DNA of 10,446 bases from JBBDWZ01 sp050732575 (GCA_050732575.1 JBOHRF010000165.1:1-10446); one strand, 5' to 3'. Numbered from the stretch's first letter, positions 1 to 6,540 are shown. Notes: generated by a model not told the origin, from the letters alone. Numbers and translations: made by a program.

Positions 1-273
1 GCGTCCGCGGGTGAGCTCGCATACACTGTGCGCGTGGTGGGCGTGCCGGCAGCCGAGTTGCTTGCCATCACGCTGAATCGCGCGGGGCAGGACGGCATTG
101 GACCCACGCTGTTTCAGCTGGCAGGATCTGGCCGGGCCCGAGCGGATGGCAGGATCCCGCTGCCCACTGCCGAGCGTGCCGAACTCGAATCCGGCCGGCT
201 CGTCCTGACCGTCTACACGCGCGCCCAACCCCACGGCGCCCTGCGTGCGCGGCTGGTATTGCCACGAACGTGA
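1..273 (+). CDS. CHRD-like domain protein, C-terminal part only
   Basis: The frame is open from the first base of the window and ends at TGA 271-273, so only the last 90 residues are visible and the start lies to the left. The segment GIGPTLFQLAG and, near the C-terminus, LTVYTRAQPHGALRARL resemble the G-x-x-G-P-x-x-x-x-L and the Y-V-x-x-H-T-x-x-x-P-x-G-E-I-R-G core of CHRD domains, which occur in secreted bacterial proteins. The HIH-like histidines usually found just before the first motif are absent; the sequence there is AITLNRAG. No signal peptide can be judged because the N-terminus is missing. Molecular function is unknown. A generic immunoglobulin-like beta domain is an alternative reading. 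The stop is followed 18 bp later by the first dispersed repeat. Confidence 0.5.
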   Translation, partial: ASAGELAYTVRVVGVPAAELLAITLNRAGQDGIGPTLFQLAGSGRARADGRIPLPTAERAELESGRLVLTVYTRAQPHGALRARLVLPRT

Positions 274-290
274 TCGGCCACGGCCGGCGG

Positions 291-570
291 CTCGACCAAG
301 CTCAGCACGGCTGACTGCTCGGCTCGAACAGCTCAGCACGGCCTACTGCTCGGCTCGACCAACTCAGCACGGCTTACTGCTCGACCACCTCACGTTCAGA
401 ATGGGGATGAGGGGATTCTGAAAAGGCGATGAAGGGGATTTGTTAAAAATAGAGTTTTAAATTGTTTTGCCGTGGTCTTTATCTACACATCCCCGCTGTT
501 CATCTCCGTATCCCCTGGATGAGGTTTCCTTGAACGATGACCAAGGACTGCATGTTTCCTGGACGATAAC
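291..570 (+). repeat. Composite dispersed repeat, copy 1
   Basis: This is one of three same-orientation copies in the window. The 5' module (291-379) has three degenerate units beginning CTCGAMCA at 291, 323 and 354, each carrying CTCAGCACGGC. A 30-bp stretch at 380-409 is identical in all three copies. The core (410-516) can fold into a hairpin: 410-416 AGGGGAT pairs with 510-516, 428-433 GATGAA with 499-504, and 434-439 GGGGAT with 489-494, around an A+T-rich loop of about 50 nt. Positions 495-538 are identical over 44 bp to 3520-3563 of copy 3. The 3' module holds two decayed versions of the 32-bp unit that is perfect in copy 2. The copy lies between the CHRD-like gene and the 3' end of the GxxExxY gene, with no ORF of its own. 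Confidence 0.85.
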
Positions 571-580
571 CAAATACTGC

Positions 581-604
581 AAGGGGCGATGAGGGATTTG
601 TAAA
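581..604 (+). repeat. Extra partial copy of the repeat's G-rich arm
   Basis: The stretch AAGGGGCGATGAGGGATTTG continuing to TAAA matches the left arm of the repeat core (421-447: GGCGATGAAGGGGATTTGTT). It sits 38 bp beyond the stop of the GxxExxY gene. Because the two arms of the core are near-complements of each other, it can also be read as a right arm in the gene's own orientation. It may mark the boundary of a unit that contains the gene. Confidence 0.6.
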
Positions 605-641
605 TTCTTTATGTTGCCCCGCACAATGAACGTGATCGCGT

Positions 642-1022
642 TTATCGGTTCTCCAAACGGCGAAAGTCCGCGCGATCCCCGGAGAAGTTGACGAGTAGCG
701 CCAAACGAACGCCGCTGGCCCTAAGATAGGAGCGCACCTGTGCGTAGTGGGCTTTGTTCAGGCACTCAACCGTTTTTAGTTCCAGGATCACCTGTTTTTC
801 CACCAGAAGATCCAGCTTGTGACAGCCAACCTCGTGGCCGTCGTAATAGACGTCGACCTCGTGCTCGACCTCCGTTGCCAGGCCCTGCTTTTGAAGTTCG
901 ATTACGAGAGCTCGACGGTAGACACTCTCGAGAAACCCTGGTCCGAGCACCTGATGCACGCGAATGATGCACCAGATAATTCGGTCCGTGAGTACGTCAA
1001 ACTCATATGCGCTGGTCAACAT
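642..1022 (-). CDS. GxxExxY family protein (PD-(D/E)XK nuclease-like)
   Basis: This 126-residue protein has the usual length for the GxxExxY family, assigned to the PD-(D/E)XK nuclease-like superfamily. The signature GFLESVY (Gly29, Glu32, Tyr35) follows RVHQVLGP. A nuclease-like metal site is suggested by Asp71 in KLDLLV and by Glu81 and Lys83 in ILELKTVE. The tail has AQVRSYL and LLVNFSG, where family members usually have AQLLSYL and LLLNF; the last dozen residues are less typical. The ATG start is supported by GGAGGTG about 9 nt upstream on the minus strand. The gene is bracketed by repeat copies 1 and 2, and its 3' end has a decayed relative at 3258-3342. The biological role of the family is not established. 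All three candidate catalytic residues are present, so the gene looks intact. Activity is inferred, not known. Confidence 0.85.
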   Translation of the reverse strand: MLTSAYEFDVLTDRIIWCIIRVHQVLGPGFLESVYRRALVIELQKQGLATEVEHEVDVYYDGHEVGCHKLDLLVEKQVILELKTVECLNKAHYAQVRSYLRASGVRLALLVNFSGDRADFRRLENR

Positions 1023-1118
1023 ATCTTCCCTGCACCTCCCCGGCCTTGATGATGTTTCCGGGCGGGAGGATGGGAATAGCCGATTGTGTGCTTCGCATGA
1101 TGGGCGGGGACATCCGCC

Positions 1119-1358
1119 ACGGCTGACTGCTCGGCACCACCTTCAGCACGGCTGGGCTGATCGACCACCTCGCTGAATGCTCGGCCACCTCAGCACGGCT
1201 GGCTGCTCGACCACCTCAGCACGGCTGGCTGCTCGACCACCTCACGTTCAGAATGGGGATGAGGGGATTTTAAAGGGCGATAAAGGGGATTTGTTAAAAA
1301 TAAACTTCTTTCAATCTCCACATCCCCCGCTGTTCATCTCCTTATCCCCTGGATGAGG
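1119..1358 (+). repeat. Composite dispersed repeat, copy 2 (5' module and hairpin core)
   Basis: This has the same architecture and orientation as copies 1 and 3. The 5' module is longest here. Degenerate units from about 1119 lead into two near-perfect 26-bp units (1180-1205 and 1206-1231, one difference: CTCGG versus CTCGA), then the invariant 30-bp block at 1232-1261. In the core, AGGGGAT 1262-1268 pairs with ATCCCCT 1344-1350, and GGGGAT 1285-1290 pairs with ATCCCC 1322-1327. The middle helix (GATAAA 1279-1284 against TTCATC 1333-1338) carries one mismatch relative to copies 1 and 3. The copy lies upstream of the GxxExxY gene, whose start codon is about 97 bp to the left, and downstream of the methyltransferase gene. 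It accounts for most of the 480-bp gap between them. Confidence 0.85.
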
Positions 1359-1499
1359 TTTCCCTGGACGATGAACCAAGCTCTTGCATGTTTCCCTGGA
1401 CGATGAACCAAGCTCTTGCATGCGTCCCTGGACGATGAACCAAGCTCTTGCATGTTTCCCTGGACGATGAACCAAGCTCTTGCATGCGTCCCTGGACGA
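1359..1499 (+). repeat. Tandem array of a 32-bp unit (4.4 copies)
   Basis: Four complete units at 1359-1390, 1391-1422, 1423-1454 and 1455-1486, plus a 13-bp partial at 1487-1499, share CCCTGGACGATGAACCAAGC and the ending TCTTGCATG. They are identical except for the first bases: units 1, 2 and 4 begin TTT, and unit 3 and the partial begin CGT. The array is the expanded 3' module of repeat copy 2; copies 1 and 3 hold only decayed versions. It stops 3 bp short of the methyltransferase stop codon (1503-1505). The unit length is not a multiple of three, so the frames that stay open through it on the minus strand are fortuitous. Near-identity points to recent expansion. Confidence 0.95.
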
Positions 1500-1502
1500 C
1501 GG

Positions 1503-2348
1503 CTATCGGCGCTCAAGCAGCACGGCCGCGGACCACGGTCGGGCGCCCTGCCGTCCTTTCGACTCTGGCAAGTACCCGAATAAACGCAAGGGGAAAGGCA
1601 CGCGTCCCAAGCGCGCGGCCGTTTTGAGGAACGATTCCACAGCCACGGGCTTCCAGCCGTGACGAAGGAAGAAGTCAGGACCTTCCACTGGAGCAAATTT
1701 CAATGCAGCCGATGCGGGCGCGAGCTGCGGTCCCAGCTGCTGTTGCAACATCTTCAGCAAGCCGGGTGAAGCGATATCAATGATCCAGTACCGGAAGCTC
1801 GTGTTGGCTGCCAGGTCCTCGGCCAGCGTGGCCACCTCATCCGCCGAAAGGTAGATGAGCAATCCCTCGGTGATGGTCAGCTCGGTGCGCGTGGCGCGGC
1901 CGATGCGGGCAAACAGATCCTGCCTCGCCTTGCGGTCCGAGAGGTCCAGATGCACTCGCTCCAGCCGGCAGCGCGGCGAGTCCGGCGCCAGGACTTCTTC
2001 CTTGTATGTGATGATTCCAGGAAGATCGACTTCGATCCAGCTGAGCGATGACGGAAGCTCGAGTCGGTACGGCCGGGCGTCCAGTCCGGCGGCCAGGTTG
2101 ACCACGGTGTCGGCCCCGGCCTGTATGCGCTCGCGAATGAATCGATCGAATAGATACGTCCGTGCGATGAAGGACCACGCGTTCTTTTCGGCAAAACGCA
2201 GTCCTGCGGCAATCTCCTCTCCGTGCTCGCCCGCCAGACGCGCGGCAAACGGATCGCGGAACAGTGCATCGGCCCGTTCGTTCTCGCGTGCTCGATATAC
2301 CGCAACCCAGCGTGCCGTGTCGGAGATGTTGCGCAGGGGCGCAGTCAT
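1503..2348 (-). CDS. Class I SAM-dependent methyltransferase, PPM1/LCMT (TIGR00027) type
   Basis: This 281-residue protein matches the leucine carboxyl methyltransferase-like family of small-molecule or protein carboxyl methyltransferases. The SAM-binding glycine motif is VVNLAAGLDARPYRL (residues 82-96). An acidic strand end lies at IEVDLP (105-110), and HLDLSD (133-138) is the likely adenine-side motif. The family signature ITEGLLIYL spans 159-167. The N-terminal part (SDTARWVAVYRARE, then DPFAARLAG) is also typical. The ATG overlaps the TGA of the upstream fumarylacetoacetase-like gene as ATGA (2345-2348), so the pair is probably translationally coupled. No signal peptide is visible, so the enzyme is cytosolic. 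The substrate is unknown; bacterial members include O-methyltransferases of secondary metabolism. The stop codon abuts a 32-bp tandem array. Confidence 0.87.
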   Translation of the reverse strand: MTAPLRNISDTARWVAVYRARENERADALFRDPFAARLAGEHGEEIAAGLRFAEKNAWSFIARTYLFDRFIRERIQAGADTVVNLAAGLDARPYRLELPSSLSWIEVDLPGIITYKEEVLAPDSPRCRLERVHLDLSDRKARQDLFARIGRATRTELTITEGLLIYLSADEVATLAEDLAANTSFRYWIIDIASPGLLKMLQQQLGPQLAPASAALKFAPVEGPDFFLRHGWKPVAVESFLKTAARLGRVPFPLRLFGYLPESKGRQGARPWSAAVLLERR

Positions 2349-3199
2349 TGGCCTACAGGCCGCCGCGCTTTCGCTACCACTTTGTTGCGCAGCACACCCA
2401 CACCTTCCACTTCGATTTCCACCACATCGCCAGCCTGCACGGCACGCGTGGTCTGTGGTGTGCCCGTGAAAATGACATCGCCTGGCAGGAGCGTGACGTA
2501 GCGGCTCACGTAGCTCACGATCGTTTGGACATTGAAAATCAAATCGCGCGTCCGCTCCTGCTGGCGCACTTCGCCGTTGACTCGGGTGGTCAACAGCAAA
2601 TCGTTGTAGTTGAGACCGCGGGCAATGACCGGGCCGATCGGGCCAAACGTGTCAGAACCCTTGGCGCGCCACCACTGCAAGTCATCGCGCTGCCAGTCCC
2701 GCTCGCTCATATCGTTGCCCGCCGTCACACCAAACACGTATTCCAGCGCGCGCTCGACGGGCACATCCTTGGCCTGCTTGCCAATTACCAGTACCAGCTC
2801 GCCTTCGTAGTGCAGGTTGTTGGCATCGTCAGGCTTCACAATGTCGTCGTTGGGACCCACGATCGAGGTTGGATACTTGGCGAACAGACCGGGATACGCC
2901 GCTACCGGCCGTTCACCCAGGTGGCTGCGATAGTTCAGACCTACCGCGATCACTTTGGACGGCTGCACCGGTGACAGGAGGCGCGCTTGCACCAGGGGCA
3001 CGGTCGTTCCCGTGCGTTGCAAGGTGCCGAATAGGTCACCGCGCAGCTCATGGATCGTGTTCTGTTCCAGGATTCCATGCGCCGTGCGGCCGGCGAGCTC
3101 ATAACGGACGTAGCGCGTGACGCCCGACTGAGCGGGCGCGCTGGTAGCGACCACGAATGTGAGCGTGACCGCGCTAAAGAGTGTCGTGATGGAGTTCAT
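2345..3199 (-). CDS. Fumarylacetoacetate hydrolase family protein with signal peptide
   Basis: This 284-residue protein carries an FAH domain; the family performs metal-dependent C-C bond hydrolysis, decarboxylation or isomerisation of oxo-acids. From the chosen start, HYEGELVLVIG supplies metal ligands Glu132 and Glu134 and GNDMSERD supplies Asp163. The 29-residue spacing matches FAHD1-like enzymes. WWRAKGSDTFGPIGP and FTGTP are further family motifs. I chose the ATG at 3199 over a GTG at 3247. It is preceded by an AAGG-type ribosome site and gives MNSITTLFSAVTLTFVVATSAPAQ at the N-terminus (basic residues are few, but a hydrophobic core and A-P-A cleavage site are clear). An exported FAH protein is unusual, because the family is mostly cytosolic. 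It is the first gene of a two-gene operon with the methyltransferase. The substrate is unknown. Confidence 0.87.
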   Translation of the reverse strand: MNSITTLFSAVTLTFVVATSAPAQSGVTRYVRYELAGRTAHGILEQNTIHELRGDLFGTLQRTGTTVPLVQARLLSPVQPSKVIAVGLNYRSHLGERPVAAYPGLFAKYPTSIVGPNDDIVKPDDANNLHYEGELVLVIGKQAKDVPVERALEYVFGVTAGNDMSERDWQRDDLQWWRAKGSDTFGPIGPVIARGLNYNDLLLTTRVNGEVRQQERTRDLIFNVQTIVSYVSRYVTLLPGDVIFTGTPQTTRAVQAGDVVEIEVEGVGVLRNKVVAKARRPVGQ

Positions 3200-3257
3200 G
3201 ACCGGAGCCTTCAGAACGCGGTGGGATGCCACGGCACGCGTGCGCACGCGGCCGCCT

Positions 3258-3342
3258 TCTCATGCGCAACTTGCAGGCAGCCTTCTCCGCTGGCAAGACG
3301 AAGGATCGGGCGCCTCGGGTCGGAGGTTTGGAGGAACGATAA
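3258..3342 (+). pseudogene. Decayed 3' end of a GxxExxY gene
   Basis: Bases 3326-3357 (GTTTGGAGGAACGATAAC followed by TCGATCACGTTCAT) align with the reverse complement of 626-658, the last codons, stop and 3' flank of the intact GxxExxY gene. The differences are few: about five substitutions and one 1-bp gap. In that frame the end reads KDRAPRVGGLEER-stop, against GDRADFRRLENR-stop in the intact gene. Further left, in another frame, 3258-3299 encodes SHAQLAGSLLRWQD, similar to the AHYAQVRSYLRASG region. The two pieces are joined by a deletion and frameshift, so no product is expected. The relic lies within the upstream region of the FAH-methyltransferase operon and 48 bp from repeat copy 3. 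The stop-codon flank match is strong; the upstream piece is weaker. Confidence 0.5.
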
Positions 3343-3390
3343 CTCGATCACGTTCATCGGGCGGGAAGACATCATCAAAGGGGCTGCTTG

Positions 3391-3590
3391 GCTCGACCAG
3401 CTCAGCACGGCTGACTGCTCGACCACCTCACGTTCAGAATGGGGATGGAGGGATTCTAAAAGGCGATGAAGGGAATTTGTTAAAAAATAGCCCCTTTTTT
3501 TTCAATCTTCACATCCCCAGCTGTTCATCTCCGTATCCCCTGGATGAGGTTTCCTTGAACGATTTCCTGGACGAATAACCATAAAAACCA
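3391..3590 (+). repeat. Composite dispersed repeat, copy 3
   Basis: This is the shortest copy, with a single 5' unit (3391-3417, GCTCGACCAGCTCAGCACGG) and then the invariant 30-bp block (3418-3447). The core hairpin pairs AGGGAT 3449-3454 with ATCCCT, GATGAA 3465-3470 with TTCATC 3524-3529, and GGGAAT 3471-3476 imperfectly with ATCCCC 3513-3518. The loop holds eight consecutive T residues. Positions 3520-3563 are identical to 495-538 of copy 1. The 3' module is reduced to remnants (TTTCCTGGACGAATAACCA). The copy fills most of the gap between the FAH operon's upstream region and the 3' end of the peptidase gene. Bases 3591-3660 show nothing further. Confidence 0.85.
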
Positions 3591-3661
3591 TTAACAGATC
3601 TCCCGTATCACCTTTCAGGCCTGTTGGGCGGAGTGGGCGTGACGGGGACGGCGAAATGGAA

Positions 3662-3688
3662 GCGGGCGGCCCCTGGCGAGCCGCCCGC
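3662..3688 (-). terminator. G+C hairpin after the S9 peptidase gene
   Basis: A perfect 9-bp stem, GCGGGCGGC (3662-3670) with GCCGCCCGC (3680-3688), closes a 9-nt loop, starting 9 bp beyond the peptidase TAA on the minus strand. The transcript then reads TTCCATTTCG, a weak U tract, so it resembles an imperfect intrinsic terminator. Confidence 0.6.
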
Positions 3689-3696
3689 GCGTGTGC

Positions 3697-5823
3697 TTAC
3701 TGGTCGCTCACTGCCTTGCCGGCGGATTGCAGCACCAGGTTTTCAATGAAGAACTCCATCATGCGCTGCATGTTCAGGCCGGCGTGACCCACATCGGGGC
3801 CTACCTGCACCTCGAAGCTCTTGCCCGCTCGCTGTAGTGCCTGGATCAGCTGCATGCTGTTGTTGGGATGCACGTTGTTGTCCGCTGTACCGTAGAACAG
3901 CATGAGCCGGCCCTTCAGGTTGCTCACGTATTTCATGGCGGAGCCGGCATCATAGCCGGTGGCGTTCTCCTGCGGAATCCACATGTAGCGCTCGGTATAG
4001 ATCGTGTCGTAATGCCGCCAGTCGGTCACGGATGACGAGGCCGATGCGGCGTGGAATACGTCCGGATAACGTAGAAGCGCCAGGGCCGATGCGTATCCGC
4101 CATACGACGTGCCGTAGATGCCGACTCGGCCTGCATCGACATATGGCCGGCTGGCCAGCGCTTTGACGCCTGCCGCCTGGTCATCGATCTCGACTACGCC
4201 CAGCTTCTGGTAGATCGCATCCAGGAAGCGTTTGCCGCGGCCACCGGAATTTCGACCATCCAGCGTGACCACCAGGAAGCCGTACTCCGTGAGTTGACTC
4301 GGCAGCGTGAACGTCTCGCGCGCGCCGTTGGTGGCTGGACCGCCGTACACGCTTACCAGCACAGGATACTTGCGATTGGGATCGAAGTTGGACGGCTTAT
4401 GCAGCATGCCGTGCAACTCGGTCACACCATCGGCTGCCTTGTATGTGAAAAGCTCCACCGGCTGCAAACCGAGCGGTTGGTAGCGGCTCAGGTCGGCGCG
4501 CGACAGCTCGGCCAGGACTTTGCCATTGCCATCCACCAGCTGCGTCCTGGGCGGCTGATCGTGCGTCTGCGCGATGTCAACGAAGTGTTTGCCATCCGGC
4601 GAAACCGAAACCGTGTGGTTGAAAGCAGGATCGGTCAGCCGGCGATCGTTACGACCGTTCAAGCCAACCCGGTGCAACTGCATCTTCATGTGGTTGTCAC
4701 CGCTGCGCGCCGTGTAGTACAGCGTATTCTCCTTTTCGTCCACCCGGACAATGGCACCTACTTCAAACGGATGATTGGTCAGCGTGGCCAGCAGCTTCCC
4801 GCTCAGGTCGTACAGATAGAAATTGCGAAAGCCGCTGCGCTCACTGGCCCAGATGAACCGGTTGTTGTCGGCCAGATAGCGCAGCGTGGGTGAGTTCTCC
4901 ACCCAGCCGGTGGGCCACTCCTCGCGCACGATGCCGCGGCACTTGCCACTGGCCGGACTGCAGGCCGCAAACTCCATGATGTTCTGGCGCCGGTTCGTGC
5001 GGTTCAGTGTGATCTCCCGACCATCCGGCGACCAGCCCACGTTGTACACGTAGTGGCCCACCACGTCATTCGTGAATGGCTGGCCATCCCGAATGTCGAT
5101 CTCGGTACTCTGCCTGGAGTTCACATCGTAGACGAAGAGCGTGATGATCGGATTGGGCTCGCCCGCCTTGGGATACGCCTCAATGTCCAGCTTGCTGTAC
5201 CAGCGCGTCTGATCCATCTGCAGGTAGTACTGCGATACCGGCTTCTCATCGATCCCGTAATACGCCAGCTTCTTCGAGTCCGAAGACCACCACATGGCCG
5301 TGTTCTGATCCAGCTCTTCGCCGTAAACCCAGCTGGCAATGCCGAACTTGACGCGCTCCGCTGCGTTACCCTTGGTCGTGATCGCAATCGCGTTGCTGCG
5401 GTCATCTTTGCCCAACCACAAATTGTTATCGCGGTAGAACGCGCGCTGCTGCCCATCCGGGGATAACGCCGAATCGAATTGACGGCCACGCTCCGGGAAG
5501 CCACCACCAGCACGACCTCGGCCGCCCCCGGCCGCATCGGGCGGCTGCGTAACTTCACTCGCCTGACGGGTCTTCACATCATAGCGGTACCGCTTGCCGT
5601 CCTTCTGATACGTGAAGGAACTGGCGTCCGCCCAGGTGACCTGCAGTGCGCCTGCCTGAATCGCAACCTGCGCCGTCTGCAGCTGCGGCGCCATCCGCTG
5701 GTATTGCTCGTGGCCGGGATAGGTGCGTAGCCGATCCTGCGCCAGCAGCGCTGACGGCAACAAAACCGTACACAGTAGACTGAACCGGGCCGGTCGGTTC
5801 CGGCGCAACGTCAATGCAGGCAT
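3697..5823 (-). CDS. Secreted S9 family peptidase, dipeptidyl peptidase IV type
   Basis: This 708-residue serine peptidase cleaves X-Pro or X-Ala dipeptides from peptide N-termini if it acts like DPP-IV. The N-terminus (RRNRPARFSLLCTVLLPSAL, then LAQ) is a signal peptide, placing the enzyme in the periplasm or outside. Residues 60-450 form the propeller-type DPPIV N-terminal domain. It includes WVYGEELDQ (165-173), whose Glu169-Glu170 matches the double-Glu motif that binds the substrate amino terminus. The C-terminal alpha/beta hydrolase holds SVYGGP (Tyr493, oxyanion), the nucleophile Ser573 in GTSYGG, Asp648 in YGTADNNVHP and His680 in GPDVGHAG; the spacings fit the family. A Gly/Arg-rich insert lies at 99-114. 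The ATG follows GGAAGAGGG. A G+C hairpin follows the stop. The gene looks complete and is likely used for peptide scavenging. Confidence 0.95.
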   Translation of the reverse strand: MPALTLRRNRPARFSLLCTVLLPSALLAQDRLRTYPGHEQYQRMAPQLQTAQVAIQAGALQVTWADASSFTYQKDGKRYRYDVKTRQASEVTQPPDAAGGGRGRAGGGFPERGRQFDSALSPDGQQRAFYRDNNLWLGKDDRSNAIAITTKGNAAERVKFGIASWVYGEELDQNTAMWWSSDSKKLAYYGIDEKPVSQYYLQMDQTRWYSKLDIEAYPKAGEPNPIITLFVYDVNSRQSTEIDIRDGQPFTNDVVGHYVYNVGWSPDGREITLNRTNRRQNIMEFAACSPASGKCRGIVREEWPTGWVENSPTLRYLADNNRFIWASERSGFRNFYLYDLSGKLLATLTNHPFEVGAIVRVDEKENTLYYTARSGDNHMKMQLHRVGLNGRNDRRLTDPAFNHTVSVSPDGKHFVDIAQTHDQPPRTQLVDGNGKVLAELSRADLSRYQPLGLQPVELFTYKAADGVTELHGMLHKPSNFDPNRKYPVLVSVYGGPATNGARETFTLPSQLTEYGFLVVTLDGRNSGGRGKRFLDAIYQKLGVVEIDDQAAGVKALASRPYVDAGRVGIYGTSYGGYASALALLRYPDVFHAASASSSVTDWRHYDTIYTERYMWIPQENATGYDAGSAMKYVSNLKGRLMLFYGTADNNVHPNNSMQLIQALQRAGKSFEVQVGPDVGHAGLNMQRMMEFFIENLVLQSAGKAVSDQ

Positions 5824-5952
5824 AGTCCCTCTTCCGATTGGATCCGTTCGCGCGCTGGTCAGGGCGCGACTCCGTAACGCGAAAATCTACCCGGGACGCC
5901 GTTGACCGCACAGCCGCGGCGGGGTGGGTGCATTGCTGCGCGGGTCGGATGC

Positions 5953-6540
5953 CTAACGCCGGTACGCCGCCACTATCCGCTCCGCTATCCGATCCAACGG
6001 ATAGTGCCCCGGGTCCAACACGTAGTGCTGCGAAACACCATCGATCAACGCGAACAGAATCACGGCCTCCAGCTCCGGCTGCGCCACACCGTCGTCTCTC
6101 AAGTACCGCTCCAACGTCCGTCGAATCTCGTCCATCCAGACCTTCGTTTGTGCGCCCAGCGTAGCCAGCACCGCAGCCTGCATGCGGACACCGTACGACA
6201 ACCTCCAGAACTGTTGATTGCGCCGAAGAACCTGGAAACTCGCTCGGATCAGACCCTCGATGCGTGCGCCCGGTTGCCCCGCCTCTGCCGCGCCAAACGA
6301 CGCCCGTACGTCCGCCATACTCTGGTCGAAAATCGCCTGCAACAGCGCGCCCTTGCTCTCGAAATGGCGGTAGATCAGACCCTGCGAGATACCCGCCGAT
6401 TCAGCCAGCATCTTGATCGTTGTGCGCTCGTACCCGTGCTCGGCGAACAAGCGGAGCGCATGCGCCAGAATGCGCTCGCGGCTGGCGCGCCGTAACGCCT
6501 CGTTTTGCCGTTCGGACCGTGGCAGTGGTTTGTCCTCCAA
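5953..6540 (-). CDS. TetR/AcrR family transcriptional regulator
   Basis: This protein of up to 195 residues has a typical TetR N-terminal DNA-binding domain. RERILAHALRLFAEHGYERT is followed by TIKMLAESAGISQGLIYRHF, which contains the helix-turn-helix (about residues 41-60). The remaining helical part is the presumed ligand and dimerisation domain. It is divergent from the alpha/beta hydrolase gene, with a palindromic candidate operator between them, so it probably represses both genes until a ligand binds. The start is uncertain. TTG 6540 is the only conventional upstream codon before an in-frame TAG, but the best ribosome site, GGAGG (6538-6534), overlaps it. CTG at 6525-6523 lies 8 nt from that site and would remove five residues. 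The peptidase gene lies 129 bp downstream on the same strand. Confidence 0.92.
   Translation of the reverse strand: MEDKPLPRSERQNEALRRASRERILAHALRLFAEHGYERTTIKMLAESAGISQGLIYRHFESKGALLQAIFDQSMADVRASFGAAEAGQPGARIEGLIRASFQVLRRNQQFWRLSYGVRMQAAVLATLGAQTKVWMDEIRRTLERYLRDDGVAQPELEAVILFALIDGVSQHYVLDPGHYPLDRIAERIVAAYRR

Noticed and set aside
1359..1499. CRISPR-like array of 32-bp repeats
   Set aside because: The units are directly adjacent with no unique spacers, and no cas gene is present.
291..1499. Classical insertion sequence or transposon bounded by repeat copies 1 and 2
   Set aside because: The copies are direct, no transposase is encoded, and no clear target-site duplication was seen at their ends.
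1334..1696. Minus-strand open frame through the 32-bp array, encoding repeated LVHRPGKHARAWFIVQGN-like peptides
   Set aside because: It is open only because the 32-bp unit shifts frame and repeats; it overlaps the C-terminus of the methyltransferase gene in another frame and has no family resemblance.
2264..2974. 236-codon plus-strand frame across the methyltransferase and FAH genes
   Set aside because: It is antisense to two well-supported, overlapping genes and has no recognisable domain.
4294..4893. Long plus-strand open frame inside the peptidase gene
   Set aside because: It is antisense to a complete DPP-IV-type gene with all catalytic residues; high GC content produces such shadow frames. 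The same applies to 5053-5466.
5824..5952. Promoter for the peptidase gene in the gap after tetR
   Set aside because: Only weak -35/-10-like strings were found, with no convincing spacing, so none is reported.
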